Shown: positions 45,929 to 57,911, numbered from the stretch's first letter. The stretch is DNA of 64,000 bases from Clitopilus passeckerianus (GCA_944990035.1 CALYLX010000127.1:62001-126000); one strand, 5' to 3'. Notes: a model not told the origin generated them from the sequence alone. Made by a program: numbers and translations.

Positions 45929-47211
45929 CGGCGTGGAACGATGGCATACCTCTAGCTTAGAGGCTACAGTTGACTATATCATAATACATTAGCTAATCAT
46001 GCATAATAGCCGATAATGCGAGGGCGGGAACCAACTCGGTGGAGGGGGAATTATGCAAAAAATCTGCTATTCCCGCTACCTTTTAAGATAGTAGGGTTTT
46101 GGACGCGTTTTTTGGTGGGGATAGCCAATCCATCAGCGAGCTGTGCACTGAGTTCGAAATCCTTCGGCATTTCGCGGTCCATGCTTGAGAGCCTCCGAGT
46201 CAACTCTGCCTCAATTGGTCAAGATAAATGCCCAACTACATACTCTAACTACTCCGGGAGGAAGAACAGAAGGTTTTCCCATAATAAATACTTTTTACCT
46301 TTAAGTAGATGCCAGATACCGTAAGCCACTGTGCAAGCTTGAGCAAACCACCGTGTTGCAGGGGGTTGCAGCTCATAACTGACTTGGCAAGGAGCCATAA
46401 TTCATGAAGCGGACGAAAAGAGAGATCTATGTGCCGTGTTATGACGTAGGTGAAGGTGAGGATTGAACAGAATTATAAGAGCTTTCCCCGGCCCCAATAT
46501 TCAGAGCGCAGATCACAAGCTCGGGTGCGGGTTCAATATTCAATCATCGCTTTCTCCAGATTAACTCCCGAGGTAAAGACATCGAACGCCCTCTCAAAAC
46601 CTTTTTTCTCATGTTTTGGGATCGCACCTTCACGCCGTCTGCCGTCTGGAACTGAGCCGATCTTTGCCAAAGAGACTGATGTCATTGGCGGCTTTTTCAT
46701 TCACGGATCGTTCCAATCTTCCTTGTATCCGTAGCCTTGTTCATATAAGTTTGCAACTTAACGAAACAACATGATGGCAGAGAACTGAGACCGAGCGAGT
46801 GGCGTATGCTGCCGGCAGCATTAGATTGGATCTCAAATAAAGGGTAGCGGGCCACGCCGCTCGTCGGCCTTAGAGCTTTATTCAATAATGCATAAGACTT
46901 TGAGACCGGCCCTCAGCCAAATATGCATTATGAGATGGGCTGAGAGGCACAAGGGTGCATTGATTTGAGTACAAACTTAGCTGATTCCGAACATCTTATG
47001 CACACTGTAGTTACATTTTGGCCTCAAATAGCTAGTTGAGACCATTTAAGTAGGAGAGTCGGATCATTCGGCTCATCGTTCCAACCAGAAACTGACGAGA
47101 TCTTGTAACTTATAAAGGAACTTCAAATGGCATATACTCTATATATTCGCGGAGAATACATAACGAAGCTTGCTTATGACCAGCACTATCGAATGAAATC
47201 TAATCTAAACT
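45929..47211. other. Intergenic, no supported gene
   Basis: AT-richer than its surroundings, with short frames only. A small hairpin-like pair of words (ATAATGCATA and ATATGCATTAT, about 46,886-46,931) is present but no larger element could be delimited. Confidence 0.35.
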
Positions 47212-48663
47212 TCAAGCCTGATCAGTCGGCGTATACGCCTTCAACATCAACGGTTTCTCCACCCTCGCAGCCGCCTTCATGAGGAATGTCTGGGCCTCTC
47301 CGCTTCCCTGTAAGTACAAACCACCTCATCAGTCCCAATTAATACAACAGATTCGAAATAGCAGACGTACAATGAAATTCGAGGGGAACCCAACATCAAA
47401 CTCCACCGCCTCTTCGAGTGTCGCAATTTGTTCAGGAGTGAGAGAAATCTCCAACGCCTCGATGTTGCCCATGAGATGCTCGATCTTGCGGCCACCGACG
47501 ATGGGGAAGACGCGGGGTGCTTTGTGGAGGACGTAGGCTAGTGCAACTGCAAGTAAGGTCAACATCCAGACACCCAGGCGTTAGGCAGGTAAAATGACAT
47601 ACTCGAGGTAAGATGCTCCCTCCCCAACTCCTTCGCCACCTTTTCCAGCGCCTTCGACACCCTCCTCTCTCGCTCGCTGCGTTTCCACTCCCCACCCCAC
47701 GACCTGCCCCGCTCGCCTGATGCTTCGCGGGCAGCTTCTTCGGCGTCGGTCATGAACTTCCCACCGCCTGCTGCTGCCCAGGGTGCAAGTGCCATACCCT
47801 CCGCGCGGGCCATGGGTATGATCTCCCTCTCAAAGTCACGCTCCATGACGTTCCATTTGCCTTGGTACACCGAGAAGGGCGTGAGGGCGTGGTCGCGGGC
47901 GTATTGGTTGGCGCGGGCTACGACCCATGCTGGGGCGTCTGAGATGCCCTACAGTCCGTCATGGTTAGTATCAGATATACAATGAGGGTGATACAGTTCC
48001 AGGCGTACCAAATAAAGCACCTTCCCAGCCAAAACAAACGCATGCAGGCTACGCATCACCTCCTCGACGCTAGTCTCCCAATCCCACCAGTGGACGTAAA
48101 AGAGGTCGATATAGCCGGTACGGAGCTTCTTGAGTGACTCGTGCAGGGAGATGGACATGGATTTGGTGTTGTTGCCGGTGTACATGATTTTTTGGGGGAT
48201 GTGATCGCTACCACGTTTGTAGTTGGTCGTGTACTTCAAGAAAGTCAGTAATTGTAGCTGTGGAAAGGTAGATAAGAGGACATACCTTAGTAGCGATGAA
48301 CAACTGATCACGAATTCCACGAGATTCAGCCCATTCGCCGATTATCATTTCGGATGTCTCGTCTTGACTGCCAAATCGAAGAACAATCAGCACAAGTCCA
48401 AGCCAATAGGGAAGAAGATGAACGTACTAGTTGTTAGCAGTATCAATGAAGTTCCCTCCAGCGTCAAAGTAGGCGTTGAGCAGCTTGATACTAGCCTCCT
48501 TATCCATCTTGCCCAAAGTCTCCTTCCAAACCGAACCCGACGGTTCGCCGATGCTCATCCCGCCAAGTTGGAGCGGAGAGACATGGACACCAGCAGTCGT
48601 AGATAGCTGCCTGTAGACACCAAGTTTGGTGGGAGGTGCAGGTGCGGGTGTGAACATAGTCAT
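47212..48663 (-). CDS. Aldo/keto reductase, aryl-alcohol-dehydrogenase type (386 aa)
   Basis: Six exons: 48663-48428, 48367-48286, 48233-48009, 47948-47603, 47546-47371, 47307-47212. No signal peptide, so cytosolic. Begins [20 protein letters not shown] and shows [22 protein letters not shown] (catalytic Asp about 74, Tyr about 79), FIATK (Lys about 106), [12 protein letters not shown] (His about 154), [10 protein letters not shown], and the NADPH-binding end [18 protein letters not shown]. These match fungal aryl-alcohol dehydrogenases (AKR9-like), which reduce aromatic aldehydes to alcohols with NADPH. With the two secreted AAO-like oxidases nearby, a redox cycle of aryl alcohol and aldehyde is plausible. 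Length is normal for the family. Confidence 0.92.
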
Positions 48664-48727
48664 GTTTTCGTAGTCGGGTAAGAAGGTTGCAGAGAAAGGT
48701 TCTGTCCATTATGTTTCGCTTTCACTG

Positions 48728-48735
48728 CTTATATA
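48728..48735 (-). promoter_or_regulatory. TATA box of the aldo/keto reductase gene
   Basis: Reads TATATAAG on the minus strand, 65 bases before the ATG at 48663. Confidence 0.55.
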
Positions 48736-49344
48736 CCCCCAGACATCGTCCATTCTAATCATATTTCAGACAGCGTTGCGAGATATGTTATGAGTAGGTC
48801 GTCGGAAGACACCCGTGCGTTGGGACGCGTCATTTTGGACATTAGGTGGTTCAGAGCAAAGGACCAGGAGAAACGGGACCCGATGTCGCATCCCGATCGG
48901 GTAGTGAACCGAGTGCATCATACCATCTCATGTCAGCAGTACGCGTCCTCCTTGCCTAGCCGAATGAGCGTAAGGAGCTTTCACTCTCGATACAGCACGA
49001 TGGCCTGGGCAAGGCATGGCATTGCTAACACCACGATCTCACCAATTTACCTCCCGCATGGTCCTTGAGAGCCTTTGAAATCAATGACATCATTAATTAT
49101 TGCAAGCAACTTTTTCTCTACGCGCCTCTGTGTACAAATTAATGCAATCTATTCAGTAAGAAGTGTTACTCGGAAAGGAAGTATGAACATAGGAGTATGT
49201 AGAGTAGTAATGAACTAAAAATACATGGTAATATTTGAGAATGAGGAAAAGATTCGAATGGTGTGGAGGAGAGAGATAAGTAAGGCTAGAATACATTGGG
49301 AAAAAGTCCATTGATTAGATTGTCCATCATGCTGCGAGGGTCTT
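48736..49344. other. Intergenic, no supported gene
   Basis: A 92-codon plus-strand frame (48,790-49,068) has no family resemblance. Nothing else noted. Confidence 0.35.
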
Positions 49345-51758
49345 CTACCCCTCCACCCCCTCATCCTCATCCGCCTCACTCCCAGGCAGTATATCGATAT
49401 ACGCCAGATTAGGCCCAGTCGGATGTCTCCTCGGCGACTTGCGCACATTCCTCTTCCTCCCCGTTGTCGGCGGCGTCGGTATGAACGACAGAGGTGTCAG
49501 TGACGACAGCGACAGCGACTGCGGCGGCGGCGGCGGATACTCCGGTGAGAGCGCCCGAGAAGGCTCGCCGGTAGGTGTATCTGGTTCCGGTTCTGACACC
49601 ACCTCGTCCTCATCCACCCCAGACGACGGCAAGACGTCGATATACGCCGGGTTGGGAGCAGTCGGATGTTTCCTAGGTGATTTGCGCACCTTCTCCTTCT
49701 TCGCAGTCGTTGGAGGTGTAAGAAACACAGGCGATGAAGATGGTGGTGGTGGATGGTACTCTGGCGAAAGAGCCCGAGAACCCTTGAAGGGTGTAGCCGG
49801 TACATCAGGCGACTGGGGTTCGGATGGAGTGGGGATGGGCACGGTGATGGAGGCGTGTGGCCTTGGTGGCTCGGTAGGTAGCAGAAGCATATCTGCTTTG
49901 ATCCAGGACCGTTGGGGAGGTAGAGAAACCTCGTTGACTGTTGGAAAAAAGGTCATTAGGGATATGAAAAGACCGGGAGATGGGTGAAATACGAACCTTT
50001 CATGAACACATGCGTCGTCCAACTCATATCGACCCCTCTCCCCTCCCTATTCCCCTGCTGCTGCTGAGGATAATACCCATTATGCTGACAATTATCCCGT
50101 ACAAACGCATCGTCCATCCAATGCCTATACCCCAAGCTCTTGGCGAACTTCACCAGCCCCTTAACGTCGAACCTCTTCTTCACCACCTCCTCCTCATTGA
50201 GCGTAATCAAAACCACATCCCCCTCCCCCTGCACATGGTAACAATCCAACATCGCACTCTGCAAATACCCCGCCTCCTGGCCCCTCAGCTCCTTCGTTGG
50301 CGTAGGTGGAAGCAGCCAGACAAGGTGTTTGGGAACGCCCCTGTATGGAGAGGATGGTTGGTTGAGCTGGTGTGCCCAGAAGTTGAGGCCGAGTCTTGCG
50401 AGGTCGAGCTGGGTGAGCTTGAGGAGTTCGGCTAGGAGGCGGTCCTTCCACAGCCCTCTGGCTAGGTCTAAGAAGCGTATGAGTGGGGTGTTTAGGACAG
50501 ATGATAGAATTGACGTACTTTTGTCGCATGATTCACATCCGGGATGCCCGACTATCAAAACTTGGTGAGTAGCGTTAACGCAGAGTAAAAGCAGGGGTAC
50601 GTACATTCAGAGAGCGCGCTCGCATAATTGTCCATGAGGAGCTCATGCATCTGCATGGGCCTGAAATCCGCAGCATCGGTCCTTGAGCACCAAATTCCAG
50701 CGAACGACTTGCGCATGGCAGCCAGCGCCAATGTCATCGAGTAGCGTTCGTTTTCGCCAATGATCAGAACGTCATGGGCTTCCAGGATCAGTTGCCTGAC
50801 GATGAATTGGTCTGTAAGGGAATATATTCAGAATCGAAAACGATATAGGAGTACAGAAACAACAAACATGGATTATCCGACACGAGGGCAAGCTTTCTCT
50901 TGAGTGGATCCTCTGCTTCTGAGGTTCCCTCTTTCTCTTCCACCACTGTCTGGACTCGCTTCTTCACCACCACCACCACCGCTTCCTCCTCCTCCTCCTC
51001 CTCCTGAGCGTTCTCGTCCAGAACGGAAAACGTTTCTTCTTCAACATCTTCGTCGTTAGAACCTTCGTTCTCCTCTTCATCTTCATCCTGGTGAAATTCA
51101 GTCAGCAACAGACGGGAGCAGCTGATTAACGCCAACGTACCTCAGAAGATCCCTCGTACGACGCACTGTCGTCCACCTGCCGCTTGTTCCCTTTATCGTC
51201 AATGAAGTCCGCATCCGAGTCTCCTGTCTTCCTCCTAAGCCGCCTCCGTTTCACAGGACGATGGATTTTCGTCATAGGTTGAGGTTGCTTGGTCGGTAGA
51301 GTTGGTGGAGCGTCTTCTTCCTCCACAGACTCGACACTCCGATCCCGTTTCCTGAGCCTCCGCGTTGCAGGACGAGCTTTCTTCGCAGGTGGAGGTGCAG
51401 AAGCCTCCAGTTCCTCGGCAGAATCGTCACCCCTCCCCCGTTTCCTGATCCTCCTGCCCGTGGGCACATCCTCCTCGGACGACGATGCGTGCTCGACATA
51501 GCCGTCAGGCACGATTCCATCGTCATCATCATCCTCTTCTTCATCCTCCTCTTCTTCCTCACCACTTCCATCCCTCCTCCTCGTCCTATCGTCCAAATCC
51601 GGAATCCACAACCTCGAGTCCAGATCCAAGAGGGGAGCCAATCCAGATCCAGACGCAGCTCCCGTCCTCTTACTCCTCCGCTGACCGCTCTTCTGCGCCG
51701 CTTCCTCCATTTGCTGTCTGGTACGAATCCTGCGCTTTGGCATGCTGTGCTTTGCCAT
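49345..51758 (-). CDS. BMT5-like (DUF2431) paralogue B with acidic N-tail and repeat C-tail (713 aa)
   Basis: Six exons: 51758-51141, 51087-50868, 50811-50605, 50551-50519, 50467-49997, 49937-49345. Residues 1 to about 280 are disordered, with basic clusters resembling nuclear signals (PVKRRRLRRK, RRIRKRGRGD) and long Glu/Asp runs. The fold starts with AHDVLIIGENERYSMTLAL, the position of the SAM-binding GEG(D/N)FSF loop of BMT5-like enzymes, then GIWCSR, a C-x2-C (HPGCESCDK), VPKHLVWLLPP, GDVVLITL and a divergent CQHNGYYPQQQQ segment. The tail of about 200 residues has two Pro-rich repeats. A nuclear RNA-modifying or RNA-binding role is inferred; the altered loop makes catalysis uncertain. 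Confidence 0.72.
49354..49785 (-). repeat. Two tandem intragenic repeats in the paralogue B tail
   Basis: About 49,785-49,600 and 49,560-49,354 each code SRALSPEY, a poly-Pro run, TPPTT, VRKSPR(K/R)HPT, PN(P/L)AYID(V/I)LP and DEDE. DNA similarity is still visible, so the duplication is fairly recent. VRKSPRRHPT could be a phosphorylation or DNA-contact motif; this is speculation from composition. Confidence 0.8.
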
Positions 51759-52411
51759 GGGTGGATGAGATTGAAATGCATCGAGATTGCAGGCTTGGTC
51801 AGCGGGGGAGCCAAATCAGGGCAAACAGGGATTACATACGCAAGGGTCGATGACTCGTTCCTTCAAGTCGCTTCCGCGAAGTTCGAAAGCGATTTCGAGC
51901 AAAGAGGAGGCCCAGGCTTCAAAGAATTCCTAGAGAGAACATAGATTCTCGTGGCTAGCAGGTGGTACAGCTGAGGAGCGGCTTCGTGGAATTCTACGAG
52001 TCAAAATGAGCCGAAGCCATTGAGTTATGGCCGAATGGCAAGTCCGGGGGTTCTTGCTAGGTAGAGGACATGATATATAGCGTTCACAGCTCGGATTAAG
52101 GCATATTGTTATCAGGCTTGCCCTCAACGTGCATTAGGTGAGGGAGCAGCTGCATGGGCGAAAACAAAAAGGCGCTGGTTGAATTGAAAGGTTGAGGTCA
52201 ATGACTTGTCACTGTTGTCAGCAGAAGTCGACAAGCAAGGCCAAACAGTCGCGTACCCAATTTTGGTCACGGTTTGACGCGTCCAATCAGGTATGTAGTG
52301 TCCGTCAACACGATTCATAACACCCTCGATGTTGGTGTCCTTCATATATGGTATTGAAGAATAACTATATTACCTACAGTATCCACTATTACCGTCATCT
52401 TCCTCGAGTCT
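51759..52411. other. Intergenic between paralogue B and the seven-pass membrane gene
   Basis: No supported gene or repeat. Confidence 0.35.
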
Positions 52412-53710
52412 TTAATTTGTCATAATCTCCTCGGTGTTCTTCCAAAACTCTAGGTTAAATCGTATGTAAACCGCAGCCGGATAGAGTGCCTGGATGGGAG
52501 GTTAGAACATCACACTTATATCCTCTATAAGCCACGTACCGATATAATATAGAATGCTGACTGAACGATAGAAAATGCCACCCGCATGTGGGCGGAGGTG
52601 GAGCAACGTAACGAACGCGACCTCACCAGTCCGTAGAGAACATTGTACAGAATCTAATTATACTCGTCAGTGGGTTGAAAGAAAGCAATAGACGCTGCAT
52701 GCTCACCTGGACTGCGCCATATATCAAACCTGAATCAATCAAGGTCAGCAGAGCGCGTTGAGCTCGGGTAAAAGACGGTTTCCGAGATCCCAGCATGGCT
52801 TTTAACGACCTTCGGTGATACCTTCCAAGTAAGAAATTAGTACCTTTAACTAGGTCTAGCTTAATGGGCGTACCATAAGGTCGTAGATATCAACGCCGTA
52901 GCAATAACGTTCGTGATCATGGACAAAAGTATGAATGTCCATTCAATATCGCCAACAGAGTTGAAAAGCGTTGCTGGTAGAACTGAAACGTCATAGACCT
53001 GATTCGCAGTACCCAGAATCAAAAGAAGCCCAAGTACTGGACTCGATCTCGTCAATTCATGTATTTAGCAACATCGGGAAGCACGTACCTATAGTTCCTG
53101 TGAGGATGACCAAAAGCCCACCCAGGACCAATTTCCTGCGCCTGTAAATCACAACCGCTTTCCGTGCAATCAAACCGTCACTGAATAAAACAGCTACGAT
53201 CCGAATGACGTTTGTCGGTAATGCTATTTTCTTCAAACTTTCATCAAGACCTTCTACTGACAACATCCGGCACTCGCTCCCAGAGCCACTCTTCGCTAGA
53301 ATCAGAATGGTGCAAGCGCCCTCCTGAATCATATCTTTGGTGCTGGTGACATTCAGAATGCAGACTACTTGGAGTCCGATTAGGCAGGAGATTGTCGCTA
53401 AGAAGGTCGCCCAGGATGCAAGAGTACGTTGTTTGCGTGATCTGTCAAGGAGGTGTAAGTATCTTTGGTTTTGTTCATGAATGGAACACGCACACAAAGA
53501 TCGACGAACAAAGAACCGAAAAGCCAAATCCGATACCTATCTTTTGTATCAGCAAATAGCTCTGGGCCGGGGAGAGTACGTACCGATAATGAACCCTGAG
53601 AGCGGAAACTGAGCAACGGTCCAATTAAACCCAGAAGTGTTCAGTAAATCCAATGCGCCTCCTGGAGTGGACAGGCTCGTATTGAACCCAGCCTGCCATG
53701 GGCCCTCCAT
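52412..53710 (-). CDS. Seven-pass fungal membrane protein, unknown function (308 aa)
   Basis: Eight exons: 53710-53584, 53536-53494, 53441-53089, 53036-52874, 52821-52707, 52653-52627, 52560-52540, 52489-52412, all in phase. The extracellular-type N-terminus MEGPWQAGFNTSL with an Asn-Trp-Thr glycosylation site is followed by about seven hydrophobic helices (for example SWATFLATISCLIGLQVVC, VIRIVAVLFSDGLIARK, FILLSMITNVIATALIS, AFYIISALYPAAVYIRF). The YRRR after helix 3 and the overall plan match a large family of mushroom seven-helix proteins of unknown role, sometimes thought to be receptor-like. It lies between two BMT5-like paralogues. An extra 5' exon cannot be excluded. Confidence 0.72.
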
Positions 53711-54046
53711 AGAGGATTGCGGCAGCTGCAGCGACCATAACGGCTAAGATTAAATATATCAAATAGACCTGAAATGCTGTCGGACACGCAGTCGTGACTC
53801 GTGCGCCGTGTCGTGTTTGATCTTCACATCTACGCTGTGCAGAGTTAATAGCGGGACGGTGGCGTCAATGTTCGTCGGACGGTGTGTGTATCCGCATGAC
53901 GCTGGTCTCCCAGATAAGGTAAGACGCTAATCAGGTTTATGAAAAGCCAAGTGAGCGCGCAGGTAAAGAAATGATCGATTGCCGCACGGAAGTATCATAT
54001 CATTCAGAGACTAGCTAGTGCTACTACATTGTCAGGCATCCGGCAT

Positions 54047-55381
54047 CTAGCAGCAATGCCTGATCCGTTTCGTAGGCGACTGGGGAGGCTCGAAAGTCTC
54101 AGAGATCTCTCGCTTAATGGTGGGAGGGGGAGTAGGCAGCATTTGCAACTGCGCTCTGGGAGGGGTCCGTGGTGGGGTGCACGGCGGGGTTGGAGGAGCT
54201 GCTGGACGAGCTTGGGGTATAGCCGGTTCTGGTTCTGGTTCTGGTTCCGACTCTGATTCTGTTTCCCATTCTGTCTGTGGGCGTGGAGGATTCACTTCCA
54301 AGAGAGGCCTTTCAATCTCAGCAACGCTGAAATCAGTGTCAGCTACTTTCACTACGAGGGCGAGTCAGATCAATCCAAAGGTAAAATCAGAGAAGGAACC
54401 TACCTTTAATAAAGACATGAACCTCAGAGAAAGGAGTGGCGACCCAATTCATATCCGTCTCAGTCTCCCCATCGTACTTGCGTTTATATGTTCGATGACG
54501 GAAGCCGTAGTGAACACAGTTCACCTTGACGAATGTCGGCTCCACGAAGTGTGCGTATCCCAGCCTCACGGAGAATGGAATCAACTTTTCCAATTCGTAG
54601 TAGTCATCAAATGTATTATATGGATTCCGCCCTATGAGGGAGATAAGCACCACGTCGCCAATCTTCTGTTCTCGAGAGCAGTTGAAAAGGAATTCCCGGA
54701 TGTAGGGTGCAACGCGCCCGGCGTATTTGACCCACGGAAAGGTCAACCATACGAGGCTCTTGGGAACACTTGAAGGACACTTGTCCGAGAGCTGGTTGGC
54801 CAAGAAACCAAGGTCGTGTTTCTTCCAGCTCTCCGCAGAAACGGAAGAGTCATTGAGCTCGTGTCGGAGCTTTGTCGTCCATTGAAACGAACGGCCTAAT
54901 CAAATGCACAGTCTTTAGAAACAACCGGAATCTCGGACCGATAAATATGCCTACCTTGCGAGCAGATTGTACACGAAGGACGATGGTGGTTGAACCCGAG
55001 ATCTATTGACAGAAATATTAGCCTTCAATGAGAAGAGAGAGGTTGCCAAGATAGGCGTACCCCGCGCATTGTTCAGTGTGGCCTCAATGTTATCCAGCAA
55101 CCTCTGCCTGGGATTGACTTGCAGCTTGTCGTAACGAGAGGTCCAAATCCCTTTGAATGACCCCCGCATCGCTGCAAGGACTAGAGTCATATTGTATTGG
55201 TCGTGATCATCGACGAGAAGAATGTCGTTCTTCTCCTCTACGAGCAAACGAGTGAGATAGTTGACTAGAATATACCCCGTTCCGCCAACTTCGGCTGGTG
55301 GGGAAAAAAAAAAATCAGGATACGGCCAGAACCTCAGTGTGAGGGATGAGACGACACACGTAGTATAGGTGCTTCTGCCAT
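54047..55381 (-). CDS. BMT5-like (DUF2431) paralogue C (about 356 aa)
   Basis: Five exons: 55381-55360 (22 bases, MAEAPIL), 55264-55061, 55002-54955, 54895-54404, 54351-54047. The first exon is the least certain, its 95-base intron containing an 11-12 base homopolymer T run. The domain reads VEEKNDILLVDDHDQYNMTL, RGSFKGIWTSRYD, a C-x2-C (PSCTICSQ), LGFLANQLSDKCPSSVPKSL, VWLTFPWVKYAGRVAPYI, GDVVLISLIG and VHYGFRHRTYK, matching BMT5-like proteins where the end is normally GY.HRRT. It lacks the acidic N-tail of paralogues A and B. The C-tail carries Glu-Pro and Thr-Pro-Pro repeats. The substrate loop and SAM loop differ from BMT5 (DDHDQY in place of GEGDFS), so activity is doubtful. Confidence 0.68.
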
Positions 55382-56042
55382 TGTGGGAATCCGGGGTGGA
55401 GGCTGGTCCAGAACTTGCCCTCAAGATCTTTGAAACAAACGAGGTACTGTCTGGTTTGTCCCGTAAGCGTTCTTTCTACTTCTGTAATCGAGGGGGCCGA
55501 TCGATGAGCAGAGCGAAAAGTAAAATAGTCAATTGGTCTTGTTCACGCTTGGTGGGATGGTCGTCATCGTCGGACGAGAAGTGGGCAACACCGAAATAAA
55601 TACGACCAGGAGGGATCAGACATAGCCCAAACGGGACAAAGGGCGCGAGAAAACGAGCATCAATATCTGTCAATTATCCATGGTCAATTGAATCCTCGTA
55701 GCCGTCAGTGGGTATCCGAGTGGACAGCTTGTATCCGGGCGACATGGGGACCTCGTTATGTCACCCATTGTTCCCCACCGTCATCAGAAAAGGTCACTAG
55801 ATCCAAACAACCATTGTGTTTTTGGCAAATCTTGCCCTGGGCATCTAACATAGTACTCATGGTCGATGTAAGGTGGGAAGCAGGGGCAGCACAAGGATGT
55901 AGCAGGGTTGATGTACTGTACAGCATTATAAGGCATTACGCAGACTAGAAATAATCTAGGTATAAAAATAGAATAGACAGTAGGACGACACCTCAAGCGA
56001 CGTGAATCTCCCTTGAAAGGCATAGAACAGAGCAAGCTGAAA
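55382..56042. other. Intergenic, no supported gene
   Basis: Minus-strand frames with an Asp-rich piece (SSDDDDHPTKREQDQ at about 55,540) could be an old acidic N-terminal exon of paralogue C, but no splice path reaches it. Confidence 0.3.
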
Positions 56043-56970
56043 TCACTCCATAACCCAGCGTTTGACGACCTGAGTTCCGCCCAAGTCAGGGTGCAGTAGG
56101 ATAGTGGTGAGCCAAGTTTGAAGATGGCGACGCCGTTGATCAAGGAAAGCAGGTCGATAACGCGCAAGTGGTGCTTTTGGAGGCAGTTCAGGAATCATGT
56201 GCCTCTGTTTTGACTGACAGACGGGTAGTATGAGTAAGCGGCCTCCGAGCTGGAAAGAAAAGACGCACAGATAGGATCCGTCGTAGTGCAGACTCAAGCT
56301 TTACGAAGTCGCTGTAGCGCTTGTGAGCATGTATCACGGTGTCCTGCGGAGAGGGTGGCTCAGCAACCTGGGGATGAGGAAAAGTAAGCAATATACCTCG
56401 GTGGTGCGGATCGTGCAATCATAGGCTGCAGAACCATATTTTGAATAAGCCTTTGAAAAGCTTGGGCGCAGAGGAAACTCACAAATATAGCCCTCAGGCT
56501 TGTCTCCAACATTCGTCCAGCCAGCGATCTTGACGTCTCTAGCAAACGTCGAACTCTGGCCGTAGTTTTCTCCCAAAGATATATCCTGAGAGAAGATTGA
56601 CGGTGCTATTTCAGGCGAATTTGCCCTTGGTTGTGGAGGTCTTCGTATTCCTACGTCCTTCCAAATAGCGTTTAGTAGGATGAAAACAATAGAATGGAGC
56701 TGGTTTTGCCACACCTACTTGTGCAACTTCATCAAAAAACCTGGATTCTTCCTCGACGTCGATTCCGCTGGGTATGATCTCCAGCAGCCCTCTTGAGTTG
56801 GCAAAAGGGTGTGCCGACGCCAGCGACGGGAATGGCAGCGATGGGTCGTCCCTCGACAGCGAGGTCATGATTGATGGCGGAAAACAAGGTTGAGGGACGC
56901 CTGTGGAAAGGCTTGGGGCGCTTAGGTAATTTGCGTGCCTGGATTCCTTGCGTTCAATGCTTTGGGACAT
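56043..56970 (-). CDS. PX-domain protein, YPT35-like (233 aa)
   Basis: Five exons: 56970-56719, 56657-56483, 56425-56397, 56343-56269, 56213-56043. About 100 disordered N-terminal residues (MSQSIERKESRHANYLS) precede a PX domain: ARDVKIAGWTNVGDKPEGYI, SYDCTIRTTEDTVIHAHKRY (RY of the phosphoinositide site), SDFVKLE, then ELPPKAPLARYRPAFLDQRR, LQTWLTTILLHPDLGG and a final VVKRWVME. The PPK loop and the Arg in RYRPAFLDQRR are standard for binding PtdIns3P. Ypt35 of yeast is an endosomal/vacuolar PX protein that recruits VPS13; the same size and domain-at-the-end layout support the comparison. Endosomal location is inferred. Confidence 0.87.
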
Positions 56971-57911
56971 CCGGCTTTCATTCTACAAAATAATTCTACT
57001 GTTTCTGGCTGGTGGATTTTATTCTACGATCCGAACGAACTCTCCGACTTGATTAAGACCTGACCAGACCGAGACCACGCATGGATGGTGGGTGAGAGTA
57101 TAGGATAACGGGAGGGTGCCTGGAAATCCCACCGCAATTCAATGGGGGATCTTCCTATTCAGTTTTAATTCGAGCCTTCGGCCAGCATGTTATCATAATC
57201 GTTGCAAGTTCCGGTGCTAACTATCAAAGAAGGCAGTTCCAAGTAATCGCCACACATATACCGGCCTACTCGTCTCCAAGGTTTGACTATCATCGTTGAA
57301 GGGCTCGAAATGGTTTTGCGTGCGGACTTACACGATCTAACCTGTGTTCCTTGGTAGTCTGTTAGAGCATATTCGACGTATGAAACCTCGCAATAAAAAT
57401 GTAGTGTACGGTCCCTCAAAATAGTGCCTTCATCTTGCGGCCCAGTTCCGGGAAACGTTTTGATACACCGACCACGAGTTAAGGACAAGCCCTTTTGTCA
57501 TTTTTCGCAATAATGTTGAACCAGGAAATTAAACATAAGTGCTTGGACACCAACATCCCACTAGACACTCTAGCATCTGCAATAATTACTAGTTCTTCGA
57601 AGGAACGCCAACAGATTTGTGTAGACTCCTTGTAAAGAAACGCAAGTCATCAAGAAAGTGAGCGTTGATTAAGCCCTTCAGAATTCGCGGCGATAAGATA
57701 GTCTTTTGACGTAATAGTCGGCGGCAAAACTGTCGACCAGACCTCCTTTTGACCGGACCGCCTCTCCGCTGCCTCGCATGTTCTCAAAATGTTGCCAGAT
57801 GTTGTCTTGACTCTCACCATTCCGCTGGCCTTCCGTATTAAGCTCGATGAATCGACTCATAAAACAAGATTTTCCCTTTGTAAACTGCAAAGCTCTACAT
57901 CTCCCCCCACA
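56971..57911. other. Intergenic between divergent PX and transporter genes
   Basis: Minus-strand frames at 57,488-57,165 and 57,890-57,678 have some protein-like stretches but no start, splice path or family match. Not called. Confidence 0.35.

Noticed and set aside
46886..46931. Inverted words ATAATGCATA / ATATGCATTAT as ends of a small element
   Set aside because: Only about ten bases match and no target duplication or internal structure supports an element.
49439..49987. 182-codon plus-strand Gly/Ser-rich frame
   Set aside because: Antisense of the Pro/Ser repeat tail of paralogue B; the Gly-Gly-Gly runs are the complement of proline codons.
51272..51814. 180-codon frame overlapping BMT5-like paralogue B
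   Set aside because: Shadow frame of the Glu/Arg-rich first exon of the real gene.
57165..57890. Minus-strand protein-like pieces between the PX and transporter genes
   Set aside because: No ATG with open frame and no consistent splice path could be assembled.
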